Counted from the first letter of the stretch, positions 1 through 6,577 are shown. The stretch: 10,953 nucleotides of DNA from Clostridia bacterium (GCA_017459315.1 JAFUDD010000481.1:1-10953), one strand, 5' to 3'. Notes: a model not told the origin generated them from the letters alone. Numbers and translations: made by a program.

Positions 1-328
1 GACCGGTCGGGTCCGGCTGATGCAAAAGCCCCTTATAGCCATCGCCGGTCGTGCGCGGCTTGTTCGTATAGATGCGCGGCACGATAAAGAGCTTGTCCTG
101 CACCTTGTCCGCCACGGTGCGAAGCCGGCCGAGATAGTCGAGCACGCTGTCCTCGCGGTCCGCCGAGCACGGCCCGATGACTAACAGCAGCCGATCGTCC
201 TCGCCGCGAAAGATTGCCTGCAAAGCGGCCTGCCGCTTTTCTACGATAGCCTCCATCTCGGCGGTGACCGGAAAACGTTCCTTCACCTCCATCGGGATCG
301 CGAGCTTGCGCTCAAATTCCATATTCAT
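1..328 (-). CDS. aroF: DAHP synthase, type I (3-deoxy-7-phosphoheptulonate synthase), N-terminal part
   Basis: Catalyses the first step of the shikimate pathway: phosphoenolpyruvate plus erythrose 4-phosphate to DAHP, in the cytoplasm. The window holds the first 109 codons; the C-terminus lies beyond position 1. Visible hallmarks of the AroF/G/H (type I) family are the IGPCS motif at residues 51-55 and KPRTTG at residues 90-95, which in this family contribute to metal and PEP binding, followed by the YKGLLHQPDP segment. The chosen start is ATG at 328, with a GGGGGAA Shine-Dalgarno about 7 bases upstream. A second in-frame ATG at 322 has poorer spacing. It begins 12 bp after the tyrA stop and is the last visible gene of the aro operon. 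Whether it is feedback-inhibited by Tyr or Phe cannot be judged from this fragment. The identity is secure; the choice of aroF rather than aroG or aroH as symbol is arbitrary. Confidence 0.93.
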   Translation of the reverse strand, partial: MNMEFERKLAIPMEVKERFPVTAEMEAIVEKRQAALQAIFRGEDDRLLLVIGPCSADREDSVLDYLGRLRTVADKVQDKLFIVPRIYTNKPRTTGDGYKGLLHQPDPTG

Positions 329-340
329 AACGGTTCCCCC

Positions 341-1195
341 TTATTTGTCGAAATACGCGCGGCGCTCGGTCGAAAGCCGCATCTTGTCCATCAGCCCTTC
401 GCGGTCGGAAGCTGCCAGCATGTTCCGCATCTCGGAAAGCTCCCCGATGAACCGATCCATCTGCAAAAGCAGCTCGTCCTTGTTCAGCAAGAACAGCTCG
501 CTCCACATCGTTTCGTTGATTCGCGAAATGCGCGTGAGGTCGCGGAATGAATCGCCGGTGTAGTCCACAAGGTGTGTATTGTCGTTGCAGGTCATCAGCG
601 CGACCGCGATGCAATGCGTCAGCTGCGATAAAAAGCCGATCATTTCGTCATGCTTTTCGGGCGAGAGCCGCGAGATCCGCCGAAACCCCAATAGCCTGCC
701 GAGCGATTCGCACCAGGCAATCGCATCGGGCGTATTTTTGTCCGTCGGAACAACGATATAGTTGGCATTGTGGAAGATCCGGTCGTCCGCATTCTGCACG
801 CCGGACACCTCGCGTCCCGCCATCGGGTGCGCCGCAATGAACTCCACGTCGGGGCGCAGCATGGCCTGTATGTCGTAGACGATGCAGGATTTCACGCCGG
901 TCACGTCGGTGAAGTATGCGCCGGGCTTCAACAGATGCTGGTTCTCTGCGATAAACGCTTTGAACACCGAGGGGTACAGCGCAAAAATCACCGCGTCGGC
1001 CCTGCCCAGAAGCGCGGGATCGGGGTCGGCGGCGCCCGCCTCAATATAGCCGTTTTCGAGCGCAAACGCGATTGCGTTCGGGTCGCGGTCGATGGCGGCG
1101 ACGTGGTAGCCGAGCCGGGACAGGGCTTTGGCGTAGCTGCCGCCCATCAGGCCGAGGCCGACGATCAAAATTTCACTGTTGCTGATCCATTGCAT
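341..1195 (-). CDS. tyrA: Prephenate dehydrogenase
   Basis: Oxidatively decarboxylates prephenate to 4-hydroxyphenylpyruvate, the committed step to tyrosine. The 284-residue protein begins with a Rossmann nucleotide-binding motif, GLGLMGGS (residues 13-20). An acidic residue, Asp36, sits at the end of the second strand, which suggests NAD rather than NADP. Family motifs follow: DVTGVKS (97-103), HPMAGRE (123-129, with the catalytic-type His123) and SQLTH (190-194), then GDSFRDLTR. There is no fused chorismate mutase and no C-terminal ACT domain, so this is the short monofunctional form. The ATG at 1195 has an AGGAG site 9 bases upstream, located inside aroA. The gene overlaps the aroA 3' end by 23 bp in another frame, which implies translational coupling. 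No chorismate mutase that would supply prephenate is encoded in the window. Confidence 0.95.
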   Translation of the reverse strand: MQWISNSEILIVGLGLMGGSYAKALSRLGYHVAAIDRDPNAIAFALENGYIEAGAADPDPALLGRADAVIFALYPSVFKAFIAENQHLLKPGAYFTDVTGVKSCIVYDIQAMLRPDVEFIAAHPMAGREVSGVQNADDRIFHNANYIVVPTDKNTPDAIAWCESLGRLLGFRRISRLSPEKHDEMIGFLSQLTHCIAVALMTCNDNTHLVDYTGDSFRDLTRISRINETMWSELFLLNKDELLLQMDRFIGELSEMRNMLAASDREGLMDKMRLSTERRAYFDK

Positions 1196-2387
1196 AGATA
1201 TTGACTCCTAAGGCCTTAAGCTGTTCAAAGAAATCCGGAAAGCTCTTGCGCACGGCCTCTGCGCCGCAAATCTGCCCGCCCATGACCGTGCATAACAGCG
1301 CAAGCGACATGACCACGCGGTGGTCGTTGTGCCCGTCGAGCGGCGCGGTCGGCAGCAAAAGGCCGGGATACACCGTCAGCGTATGCGCATCCGCATCGGT
1401 GCGCACGCCGAATTTTAGAAACTCGGCCTGCATCGCGGCAACACGGTCGCTTTCCTTCAGCCGCAGCCGTTCGACGCCGGTGAACGTTGCGCCGTGCTTG
1501 GCCGCCGCCAGCGCAAACAGCACCGGCCCGAGGTCGGGACAGTCCGAAAGATCAAGCGTCGGCGTTCCGGATTCAAGCGCCCGAAAATACGCGCGATAGA
1601 CGCGGTCGCCCTGCAGACTGTCTGCGGCAAGCCCCGTCACGGTCACGTCGCCGCCGAGCAGGTTCAGCCCTTCCAAAAAGGCGGCGTTCGACCAGTCACC
1701 CTCCACCGTTACGTTCTGCGGCATGTAGGTCTGCCCGCCGCGTACGGACAGGGTGTTTTCGCCGCGCCAATCGGCCTCGATCCCAAAGGTGTGCAGCGCG
1801 GACAGCGTGAGGTCGATGTAGGAGCGGCTTTCCACCGGCGGCAAAAGCGTAATCGTGCTGTCGCCCGAAAGCAGGGGCAGCGCGTATAAAAGCCCGGTCA
1901 CAAACTGGCTTGAAATATCCCCGCGGAACCGGAAGTCCCCGCTTTGCAGTCTGCCCTGTACCATGACGCTCGTTTTGTCCTGCCGGTACGCGATCCCCTG
2001 CGTTTTGCAGATCGTTTCATATACCGACAGCGGGCGGGACAGCAGTTTTTCGGTGCCGCACAGCGTCGCCTTTGCCTCGGACAGCAGGCACAGCGGAAGC
2101 AAAAACCGCAGCGTGCTGCCGCTTTCAAGACAGCGCAAAACGGCTTCCGGCCTTTTGGCAGGATCGCAGCCGGTGACGGTTGCGGTGTCACCGTCCGTCG
2201 AAACGGACGCGCCGAGCGCCGCAAGGCAGGTTATCGTCGCTTCAATATCGCGGCTCATCGCAAGGCCGGACACCGTGCTCGTTCCGTTTGCGAGGCCCGC
2301 CGCAAGCAGCAGCCGGTGCGCCATGCTTTTGGACGGCGGCGCGGCGACGGTGCCGCGCGCTTGGGACGGCGCAATCGAAACGGTCAT
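1173..2387 (-). CDS. aroA: 3-phosphoshikimate 1-carboxyvinyltransferase (EPSP synthase)
   Basis: Transfers the enolpyruvyl group of PEP to shikimate 3-phosphate, the sixth shikimate step and the target of glyphosate. The 404-residue protein is slightly shorter than the roughly 427 residues of the E. coli enzyme, but all blocks are present: PSKSMAHR (18-25), the PEP/glyphosate loop ESGSTLRF (88-95), SSQF (159-162), ESRSYID (186-192), EGDWSNAAF, CPDLGP with Asp285, RLKESDR (309-315), NDHR (354-357) and KSFPDFF (381-387). The ATG at 2387 overlaps the aroQ stop as ATGA and has a GGAGGAGC site 8 bases upstream. The open frame continues far upstream, but that extension runs through aroQ and lacks EPSP synthase similarity. 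The residue equivalent to E. coli Pro101 is Phe95, and Thr97 is Ser, so glyphosate sensitivity cannot be assumed. Confidence 0.95.
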   Translation of the reverse strand: MTVSIAPSQARGTVAAPPSKSMAHRLLLAAGLANGTSTVSGLAMSRDIEATITCLAALGASVSTDGDTATVTGCDPAKRPEAVLRCLESGSTLRFLLPLCLLSEAKATLCGTEKLLSRPLSVYETICKTQGIAYRQDKTSVMVQGRLQSGDFRFRGDISSQFVTGLLYALPLLSGDSTITLLPPVESRSYIDLTLSALHTFGIEADWRGENTLSVRGGQTYMPQNVTVEGDWSNAAFLEGLNLLGGDVTVTGLAADSLQGDRVYRAYFRALESGTPTLDLSDCPDLGPVLFALAAAKHGATFTGVERLRLKESDRVAAMQAEFLKFGVRTDADAHTLTVYPGLLLPTAPLDGHNDHRVVMSLALLCTVMGGQICGAEAVRKSFPDFFEQLKALGVNIYAMDQQQ

Positions 2388-2827
2388 GCGTTCGCTCCTC
2401 CGAAACGGTCGATCAGATAATCCATCGCTTCGAGATACCCGTCGATGCCGTGCCCCATGATCGAATGGACGCAGGCAAGCCGGATATAGCTGATCTGCCG
2501 GAAATCCTCCCGCTTGGAAACGTCCGAAATATGCACCTCGACCGTCGGGATCGACACGGCCTTGACCGCGTCGAGCAGCGCAATCGACGTGTGCGTGTAT
2601 GCGCCGGGGTTGATCACGATGCCGTCGGCGTCGCCGTAAGCGGCCTGAATCTTGTCCACAAGGTCGCCCTCGTGGTTCGATTGATACAGCTCGACCGCAA
2701 TGCTTCGCTTGGCCGCGTGCTCGCGAACGCGGGCCTGCAGCGTCGCAAAATTCTGCGCGCCGTAGATCTGCGGCTCGCGGATGCCGAGCATATTGATATT
2801 CGGGCCGTTCAGCACAAGAATTTTCAT
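2384..2827 (-). CDS. aroQ: 3-dehydroquinate dehydratase, type II
   Basis: Dehydrates 3-dehydroquinate to 3-dehydroshikimate by the anti-elimination type II mechanism. The protein has 147 residues, the normal length for this small family, which forms dodecamers. Visible motifs are NGPNINMLGIREP (7-19) with Arg17, the catalytic-type Tyr22 in IYG, NPGAYTHTSIAL (73-84), EVHIS with Glu97 and His99, and REDFR ending in Arg110. These match the Arg, Tyr, Asn, Glu, His and Arg active-site set known from the Mycobacterium tuberculosis enzyme, offset by two. The start is ATG at 2827, because MKILVLNGPN is the family N-terminus; a further in-frame Met five codons upstream is not needed. It overlaps the stop of the preceding fusion gene as ATGA, with GGGAGGAG upstream. 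It overlaps aroA by 4 bp at its 3' end. Confidence 0.97.
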   Translation of the reverse strand: MKILVLNGPNINMLGIREPQIYGAQNFATLQARVREHAAKRSIAVELYQSNHEGDLVDKIQAAYGDADGIVINPGAYTHTSIALLDAVKAVSIPTVEVHISDVSKREDFRQISYIRLACVHSIMGHGIDGYLEAMDYLIDRFGGANA

Positions 2828-4059
2828 GACAGCTCCTCCCAAATGATATGCGCGGTTTCGTTCGCGTTCTTGCCGGACAGGATATGCCTGTCCGCGGCGG
2901 CAAGATAGATCGGGTAACGCACCTGGAACAGCGCGCGCACCTTTTCGCGGTCGCTCGACAGCGGGCGATCCGACGAGGTTTTCAGCTCGTCCACAGGCCG
3001 GTCCAGGAACAGCAGATACCCGTTTTTGCGCAGCGCATGCACGTTCTCGGCCTTCAGCACGGCGCCGCCGCCGGTCGAAAGCACAATACCGCTTTGCTTG
3101 GACAGTTCCGAAATGATTTCGGTTTCGACGGCGCGGAACGCGGCCTCGCCGTTGGCCGCAAAGTAGTCCGGGATCGGCATACCGATGCGCTCGGCGATCA
3201 CCTTGTCGCTGTCGTAAAACGGCCGGTGCAGCAGTTCCGCAAGCCGCGTGCCCACGCGCGTCTTGCCGACGCCGGGCATCCCGATCAGCACAAGGTTCTG
3301 CTTATCGAGCAGCGTTCTTTGGTACAGCCGATCGATCACGTCCAGCGGGAACGCTTCGCCGGTGAATCGCTCGGCGGCGCGCACAGCCTGTGCCACAAGC
3401 ATGTACAGCCCGTTCGCGGCGGGAATGCCCTGCGCTTTTGCCGATGCGACCAGCTCGGTGCACAGCGGCCGGTAGATTGCGTCGAACACACCGGATAGGT
3501 GCGAAAATGTCGCAAGATCGATCGGCTGCGCGTCGTCCTGCGGATACATGCCGCAAGGCGTTGTGTTGAGAAGGATATCGGTATTTTGGCGCTTTTTCGC
3601 TGCCGTTTCATAAGAGATCGCGCCGCCCTTGCCGGTGCGGCTGACCTTTTCGATCCGCTTTGCGCCGAGCGACCGGCAGACCGCATACGCTGTGTTGCTT
3701 GTGCCGCCGGTGCCCAGAATCAGGACGTTTTTGCCGCGAACCGTGATGCCCACTTTGCCGAGTGCCAGCCGCATCCCGTCAAAATCCGTGTTGTCGCCGA
3801 TCAGTCTGCCGTCGCGGTTCACGATGGTATTGACCGCACCGATGGCCTTGGCGCGCGGCGAGATTTCGTCAAGGTACGGGATCACGGCCTGCTTGTAAGG
3901 AATCGTTACGTTGATGCCTTTGAAATCCTTCTGGTGCAAAAATGTCACAAGATCATCCGGGGCAAGCTCCTTCAGTTCATAGGCATAGCGGCCGAGCGAT
4001 TCGTGAATCTCTTTGGAAAAGCTGTGCCCCAAGGGGCAGCCGATCAAGCCGTATTGCAT
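2824..4059 (-). CDS. aroE-aroK: Bifunctional shikimate dehydrogenase / shikimate kinase fusion
   Basis: Two consecutive pathway steps are fused in 411 residues. Residues 1 to about 250 are shikimate dehydrogenase (3-dehydroshikimate plus NADPH to shikimate): HSFSKEIHE (12-20), NVTIPYK with catalytic-type Lys56, NTDFDG with Asp92, nucleotide-binding GTGGTSNTA (116-124), and the C-terminal NGLYMLVAQA with Gln224. Residues about 255-411 are shikimate kinase (shikimate to shikimate 3-phosphate): Walker A GMPGVGKT (260-267), shikimate-binding DSD (283-285) and Arg309, the STGGGAV loop (328-334), the lid arginine in SSDRPLS (Arg365), and RYPIY (381-385). The linker (around QRTLLDKQN) is only a few residues long and the frame is continuous, so this looks like a genuine fusion. 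ATG 4059 has AGGAGG seven bases upstream, overlapping the aroC stop codon. Both catalytic residue sets look intact, so both activities are expected. Confidence 0.95.
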   Translation of the reverse strand: MQYGLIGCPLGHSFSKEIHESLGRYAYELKELAPDDLVTFLHQKDFKGINVTIPYKQAVIPYLDEISPRAKAIGAVNTIVNRDGRLIGDNTDFDGMRLALGKVGITVRGKNVLILGTGGTSNTAYAVCRSLGAKRIEKVSRTGKGGAISYETAAKKRQNTDILLNTTPCGMYPQDDAQPIDLATFSHLSGVFDAIYRPLCTELVASAKAQGIPAANGLYMLVAQAVRAAERFTGEAFPLDVIDRLYQRTLLDKQNLVLIGMPGVGKTRVGTRLAELLHRPFYDSDKVIAERIGMPIPDYFAANGEAAFRAVETEIISELSKQSGIVLSTGGGAVLKAENVHALRKNGYLLFLDRPVDELKTSSDRPLSSDREKVRALFQVRYPIYLAAADRHILSGKNANETAHIIWEELS

Positions 4060-4068
4060 AGACGCCTC

Positions 4069-5163
4069 CTATTTCGCTGCCCACCAGTCCGTACCGAACC
4101 GGCCGGTCAGCAGATCGACCAAAACGAGCGCGGTCACGGTGTCGATCACGGCGCGGGCGCGGTGGACGATGGCGGGATCATGCCGCCCCGAAAGCGTCAG
4201 CGTCGTTTCCTCGTTTCGGAGAAAATCGACGGTCCTTTGCTCGCGGAAGATCGACGGCGTGGGCTTGACGGCGACGGAAAACCGGATCGGCATACCGTTT
4301 GTAATGCCGCCGTTGATGCCGCCGTTATGGTTCGTTTCGGTTACAACGCGGCCGCCCTCCGTGCAAAACGCGTCGTTGGCCTCGCTGCCGCGCATGTCAC
4401 AGAGCGCAAACCCGTCGCCGAACTGCACGCCCTTCACGGCGGGCACCGCAAACAGCGCGTGGGAAAGCACGCCTTCGACCGTGTCAAACCACGGTTCGCC
4501 GACGCCTGCGGGCATGCCGACCACAGCGGTTTCGAGCACGCCGCCGACGCTGTCGCCCTCGCTTGCCGCGCGTTCGATGGCATCCTGCATGGCCTTTGCC
4601 GCATCGTCATCGAGCACCGCAAAGCGTTTTGCGCGCAAAGCCGCCAGATCGACGGCAAGGTCCGAAAACGGCCGGTCCGCGATCCCGGCGCACCGCGCGA
4701 TATGCGTGCCGAGGGTTATGTTCTTTGCGGCAAGCATCGTCTGCGCGATCGCGCCCGCCGCAACAAGCGGCGCCGTCAGCCGACCGGAAAAATGTCCGCC
4801 GCCGCGCGGGTCGGAAAAGCCGTGATATTTTGCGTAGGCCGTATAGTCGGCATGACCGGGGCGCGCCACGGCGCGCAGCCGATCATAGTCGCCGCTGTTG
4901 ACGTTCGTGTTCGGAATCAGAATGCACAGCGGCGTCCCGGTTGTTTTGCCCTCGAATACGCCGGAGACAATGGAAAATTCGTCGGCTTCGCGGCGGGCGG
5001 TCGAGATTTTGCCGTAAGGACGGCGCAGGTCAAGCGCCGCTTTGATTGCATCCTCGTCCACCGGGATGCCGGGGCAAAGCCCGTCGAGCACCGCGCCGAT
5101 CATGGCGCCGTGGCTTTCGCCGAACAGCGTTACGGTGACGGCGCTGCCGTAGGTGTTTTTCAT
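4069..5163 (-). CDS. aroC: Chorismate synthase
   Basis: Catalyses the last shikimate step, EPSP to chorismate, with reduced FMN as cofactor. The 364 residues match the usual bacterial length. The conserved blocks are present: FGESHG with His18 (14-19), RPGHAD with His104 (101-106), RGGGHFSGR (120-128), GVQFGDGF, TNHNGGINGGITNGMP, and RHDPAIVHRA (327-336), which correspond to the family signatures and the two invariant histidines. ATG 5163 has AGGAGG six bases upstream, with its first A shared with the last base of the aroB stop codon. The gene ends with TAG nine bases before the dehydrogenase-kinase gene. No flavin reductase gene is visible nearby, so FMNH2 would have to come from elsewhere. 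A 561-codon open frame runs antisense across this gene but shows no family features. Confidence 0.97.
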   Translation of the reverse strand: MKNTYGSAVTVTLFGESHGAMIGAVLDGLCPGIPVDEDAIKAALDLRRPYGKISTARREADEFSIVSGVFEGKTTGTPLCILIPNTNVNSGDYDRLRAVARPGHADYTAYAKYHGFSDPRGGGHFSGRLTAPLVAAGAIAQTMLAAKNITLGTHIARCAGIADRPFSDLAVDLAALRAKRFAVLDDDAAKAMQDAIERAASEGDSVGGVLETAVVGMPAGVGEPWFDTVEGVLSHALFAVPAVKGVQFGDGFALCDMRGSEANDAFCTEGGRVVTETNHNGGINGGITNGMPIRFSVAVKPTPSIFREQRTVDFLRNEETTLTLSGRHDPAIVHRARAVIDTVTALVLVDLLTGRFGTDWWAAK

Positions 5164-5173
5164 GGGAACCTCC

Positions 5174-6184
5174 TTACCGGGTAACGACCGATTCGATCAA
5201 CGGACGGAGCGACGCAAGCGGCACCGTTTCGATGCGGCAGGAGCCGATCTCATCCACGCGTACGACCGCCACATGGTCGGCGTTTGCTTTTTTATCATGC
5301 GTCAGCGCGGCATAGACATCTTTGGGATCGAGCGCCGCATGCGTCGGCAGGCCGAGCTTTTTCAGCACAGGCAACAGCCTTGCCTGCACCGGCTCGCTGC
5401 ACATCGGCAGCATCCCGACGGCGACGCACTCGCCGTGATACAGCGCGCCGTTTGCCGCGCTTTCGATGCCGTGGCCGATGGTGTGTCCGAAGTTCAGGAT
5501 CCGCCGCAGGTTCTGCTCGGTTTCGTCGCGCTCGACCACGTCGCGCTTGATCATAACGGCGCGGGCGATCACCTCGTCGATGTCTTTTTCCGGATCGCCG
5601 TTCTCGAACATCGAAAACAGATCCGCGTCCGAGGTCAGCGCCATCTTCACGGCTTCGGCAAGGCCGTTATGAACCTGCCGCGCGGGAAGCGTTTTCAGCG
5701 TGTCGGGGTCGATCAGCACGTCCTTCGGCTGCTTGAATGCACCGATCACGTTCTTGATCCCCGCAAAATTGATCGCGGTCTTGCCGCCGACCGACGCGTC
5801 CACCGAGGACAGCACCGTCGTCGATACCGTGTAACAGTCGATCCCGCGCATGTACACCGACGCCGCAAACCCGCCGAGATCGGAAACGACCCCGCCGCCC
5901 ACGGTCACAACGCAGTCCCTGCGGGAAAAGCCCGCCTCGAGCATTCGATCCAATATGCGTTCGAGCACGGCAAAGCTCTTGCTGCCTTCGCCCTGCGGAA
6001 CGGTCATCAAAACCGGCGTTTGGCACGCGGCGGCAACGGCCTCGGCGTATTGGGGAGGTACGCCGTCGTCGGTCAGGACAAGCGCCTTGCGGTCTAAGGC
6101 AAAGTGCGTCCCGACCGCTTGCAGCGCACCGCGCTCTATGAGAATCGGATAGCTGTGCTCCTTCAGCCGAACGGGTATTTGCAT
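5174..6184 (-). CDS. aroB: 3-dehydroquinate synthase
   Basis: Cyclises DAHP to 3-dehydroquinate, the second shikimate step; an NAD- and divalent-metal-dependent enzyme. The 336 residues include the NAD-binding GGGVVSDLGGF (96-106), SSVDASVGGKTAIN (126-139), metal ligands Glu177 (in GLAEAVK), His234 (in NFGHTIGHGIE) and His250 (in YHGE), and HDKK near the C-terminus. The start is ATG at 6184, preceded by AAAGGAGAG with about 6 bases of spacing. The frame can be extended 37 codons upstream, but that extension would run through the attenuator hairpin and lacks family similarity. It is the first structural gene of the operon, so the upstream leader and terminator are placed to control all aro genes together. 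Its stop codon abuts the Shine-Dalgarno of aroC. Confidence 0.97.
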   Translation of the reverse strand: MQIPVRLKEHSYPILIERGALQAVGTHFALDRKALVLTDDGVPPQYAEAVAAACQTPVLMTVPQGEGSKSFAVLERILDRMLEAGFSRRDCVVTVGGGVVSDLGGFAASVYMRGIDCYTVSTTVLSSVDASVGGKTAINFAGIKNVIGAFKQPKDVLIDPDTLKTLPARQVHNGLAEAVKMALTSDADLFSMFENGDPEKDIDEVIARAVMIKRDVVERDETEQNLRRILNFGHTIGHGIESAANGALYHGECVAVGMLPMCSEPVQARLLPVLKKLGLPTHAALDPKDVYAALTHDKKANADHVAVVRVDEIGSCRIETVPLASLRPLIESVVTR

Positions 6185-6208
6185 GGGGGCTCTCCTTTTT
6201 TGTGTACC

Positions 6209-6240
6209 GATAAAAAACGACGGCTCCGTCCGCGGAGCCG
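6209..6240 (-). terminator. Intrinsic terminator (attenuator) upstream of aroB
   Basis: On the minus strand there is a perfect 8-bp stem, CGGCTCCG / CGGAGCCG, with a CGGA loop (6221-6240), followed after two bases by a run of six U (TCGTTTTTTATC). It lies between the leader peptide stop and the aroB Shine-Dalgarno, about 25 bases before the aroB ATG. It therefore cannot end an upstream gene and is best read as a conditional terminator. The stem and U-run are seen directly; the regulatory role is inferred from position. Confidence 0.85.
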
Positions 6241-6266
6241 CCAAAGAAACAGCGTGAGCGGAACGG
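6226..6266 (-). promoter_or_regulatory. Candidate antiterminator helix of the aro leader
   Basis: The segment CCGTTCCGC (6258-6266), which starts one base after the leader peptide stop codon, can pair with GCGGACGG (6226-6233). That gives 8 Watson-Crick pairs with one bulged U. The second segment covers the last base of the terminator 5' arm, its loop and three bases of its 3' arm, so the two helices exclude each other. A ribosome resting on the stop codon would cover 6258-6266 and favour the terminator. A ribosome stalled at the last Tyr codon (6282-6284) should leave it free. No energies were computed. Confidence 0.6.
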
Positions 6267-6344
6267 TCAGCAGGCGCGGCAATAGCGGCATGCAAAGGCG
6301 CAGGCCGTAAAGCCGGTATAACTGCCGCTGCGAAGGCTTCGCAT
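6267..6344 (-). CDS. Leader peptide of the aro operon (25 aa, Tyr/Phe/Cys codons)
   Basis: A short reading frame lies inside the 5' leader of the aro operon. It starts at ATG 6344, about 36 bases after the predicted transcription start, with GGAAGGGAG centred about 10 bases upstream, and it ends with TGA at 6267-6269. The peptide has 25 residues, starting MRSLRSGSY and ending CRYCRAC. It carries Tyr at 9 and 21, Phe at 12 and 17, and Cys at 15, 19, 22 and 25, with no Trp. The Tyr and Phe codons fit ribosome stalling under shortage of the operon's end products. The Cys codons are unexplained. The stop sits directly before the candidate antiterminator arm. A 7-bp upstream helix (AGCGGCA 6323-6329 with TGCCGCT 6284-6290) within the ORF could serve as the pause hairpin. 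The arrangement is like trp, phe and his leaders of proteobacteria; translation is inferred. Confidence 0.65.
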   Translation of the reverse strand: MRSLRSGSYTGFTACAFACRYCRAC

Positions 6345-6387
6345 AAGGGGTCTCCCTTCCGTCACGATGGGTAAAACGTATGGATAA

Positions 6388-6416
6388 AATGTAGCACCGC
6401 GGCCGGTAAAAGTCAA
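6388..6416 (-). promoter_or_regulatory. Sigma-70-type promoter of the aro operon
   Basis: On the minus strand, TTGACT (6411-6416) and TACATT (6388-6393) are separated by exactly 17 bases, close to the housekeeping consensus. An A/T-rich stretch (6431-6444) lies about 15 bases upstream of the -35 and could act as an UP element. The predicted start near 6380 places the leader ORF and attenuator in the 5' untranslated region. No other aro promoter was seen within the operon. Confidence 0.75.
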
Positions 6417-6577
6417 GGCATTTTCCCGGTTTGTATATAAATTTACGGCGCGCGTCCCGGATTATGTACAAAGTATGAAAAAGAAAGGGGGTTGGGACTT
6501 TTCCGAGAGCGGAATCGGATATTTTGAAAACTCATTTTGAAGAAACATCGAAAAGCGGGACGTCCGCCTTTTGGCTG

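Noticed and set aside
3499..5184. 561-codon plus-strand open frame opposite aroC and part of aroE/K
   Set aside because: It is antisense to genes with full family motifs, is rich in Arg/His/Ala/Gly as shadows of GC-rich codons are, and has no RBS or recognisable domain.
5153..6097. 314-codon plus-strand open frame opposite aroB
   Set aside because: Antisense shadow; composition is biased and aroB motifs explain the conservation.
6384..6403. T-box-like string GCACCGCGG on the plus strand
   Set aside because: It lies inside the minus-strand aro promoter, matches only part of the T-box consensus, and no stem I or specifier loop or following terminator is present on that strand.
6185..6471. Longer minus-strand frame (102 codons) covering the aro leader, and a 37-codon N-terminal extension of AroB
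   Set aside because: Both would read through the promoter or terminator hairpin; AroB similarity begins at the ATG at 6184, which has a good RBS.
6475..6540. Plus-strand 21-residue ORF with five aromatic residues (Trp, Tyr, three Phe), followed by a small hairpin and TTTT at 6555-6571
   Set aside because: It resembles a second aromatic leader, but there is no Shine-Dalgarno, no promoter at proper distance, and the hairpin is only 5 bp with four T. The gene downstream is not an aromatic pathway gene. The aromatic content may be chance.
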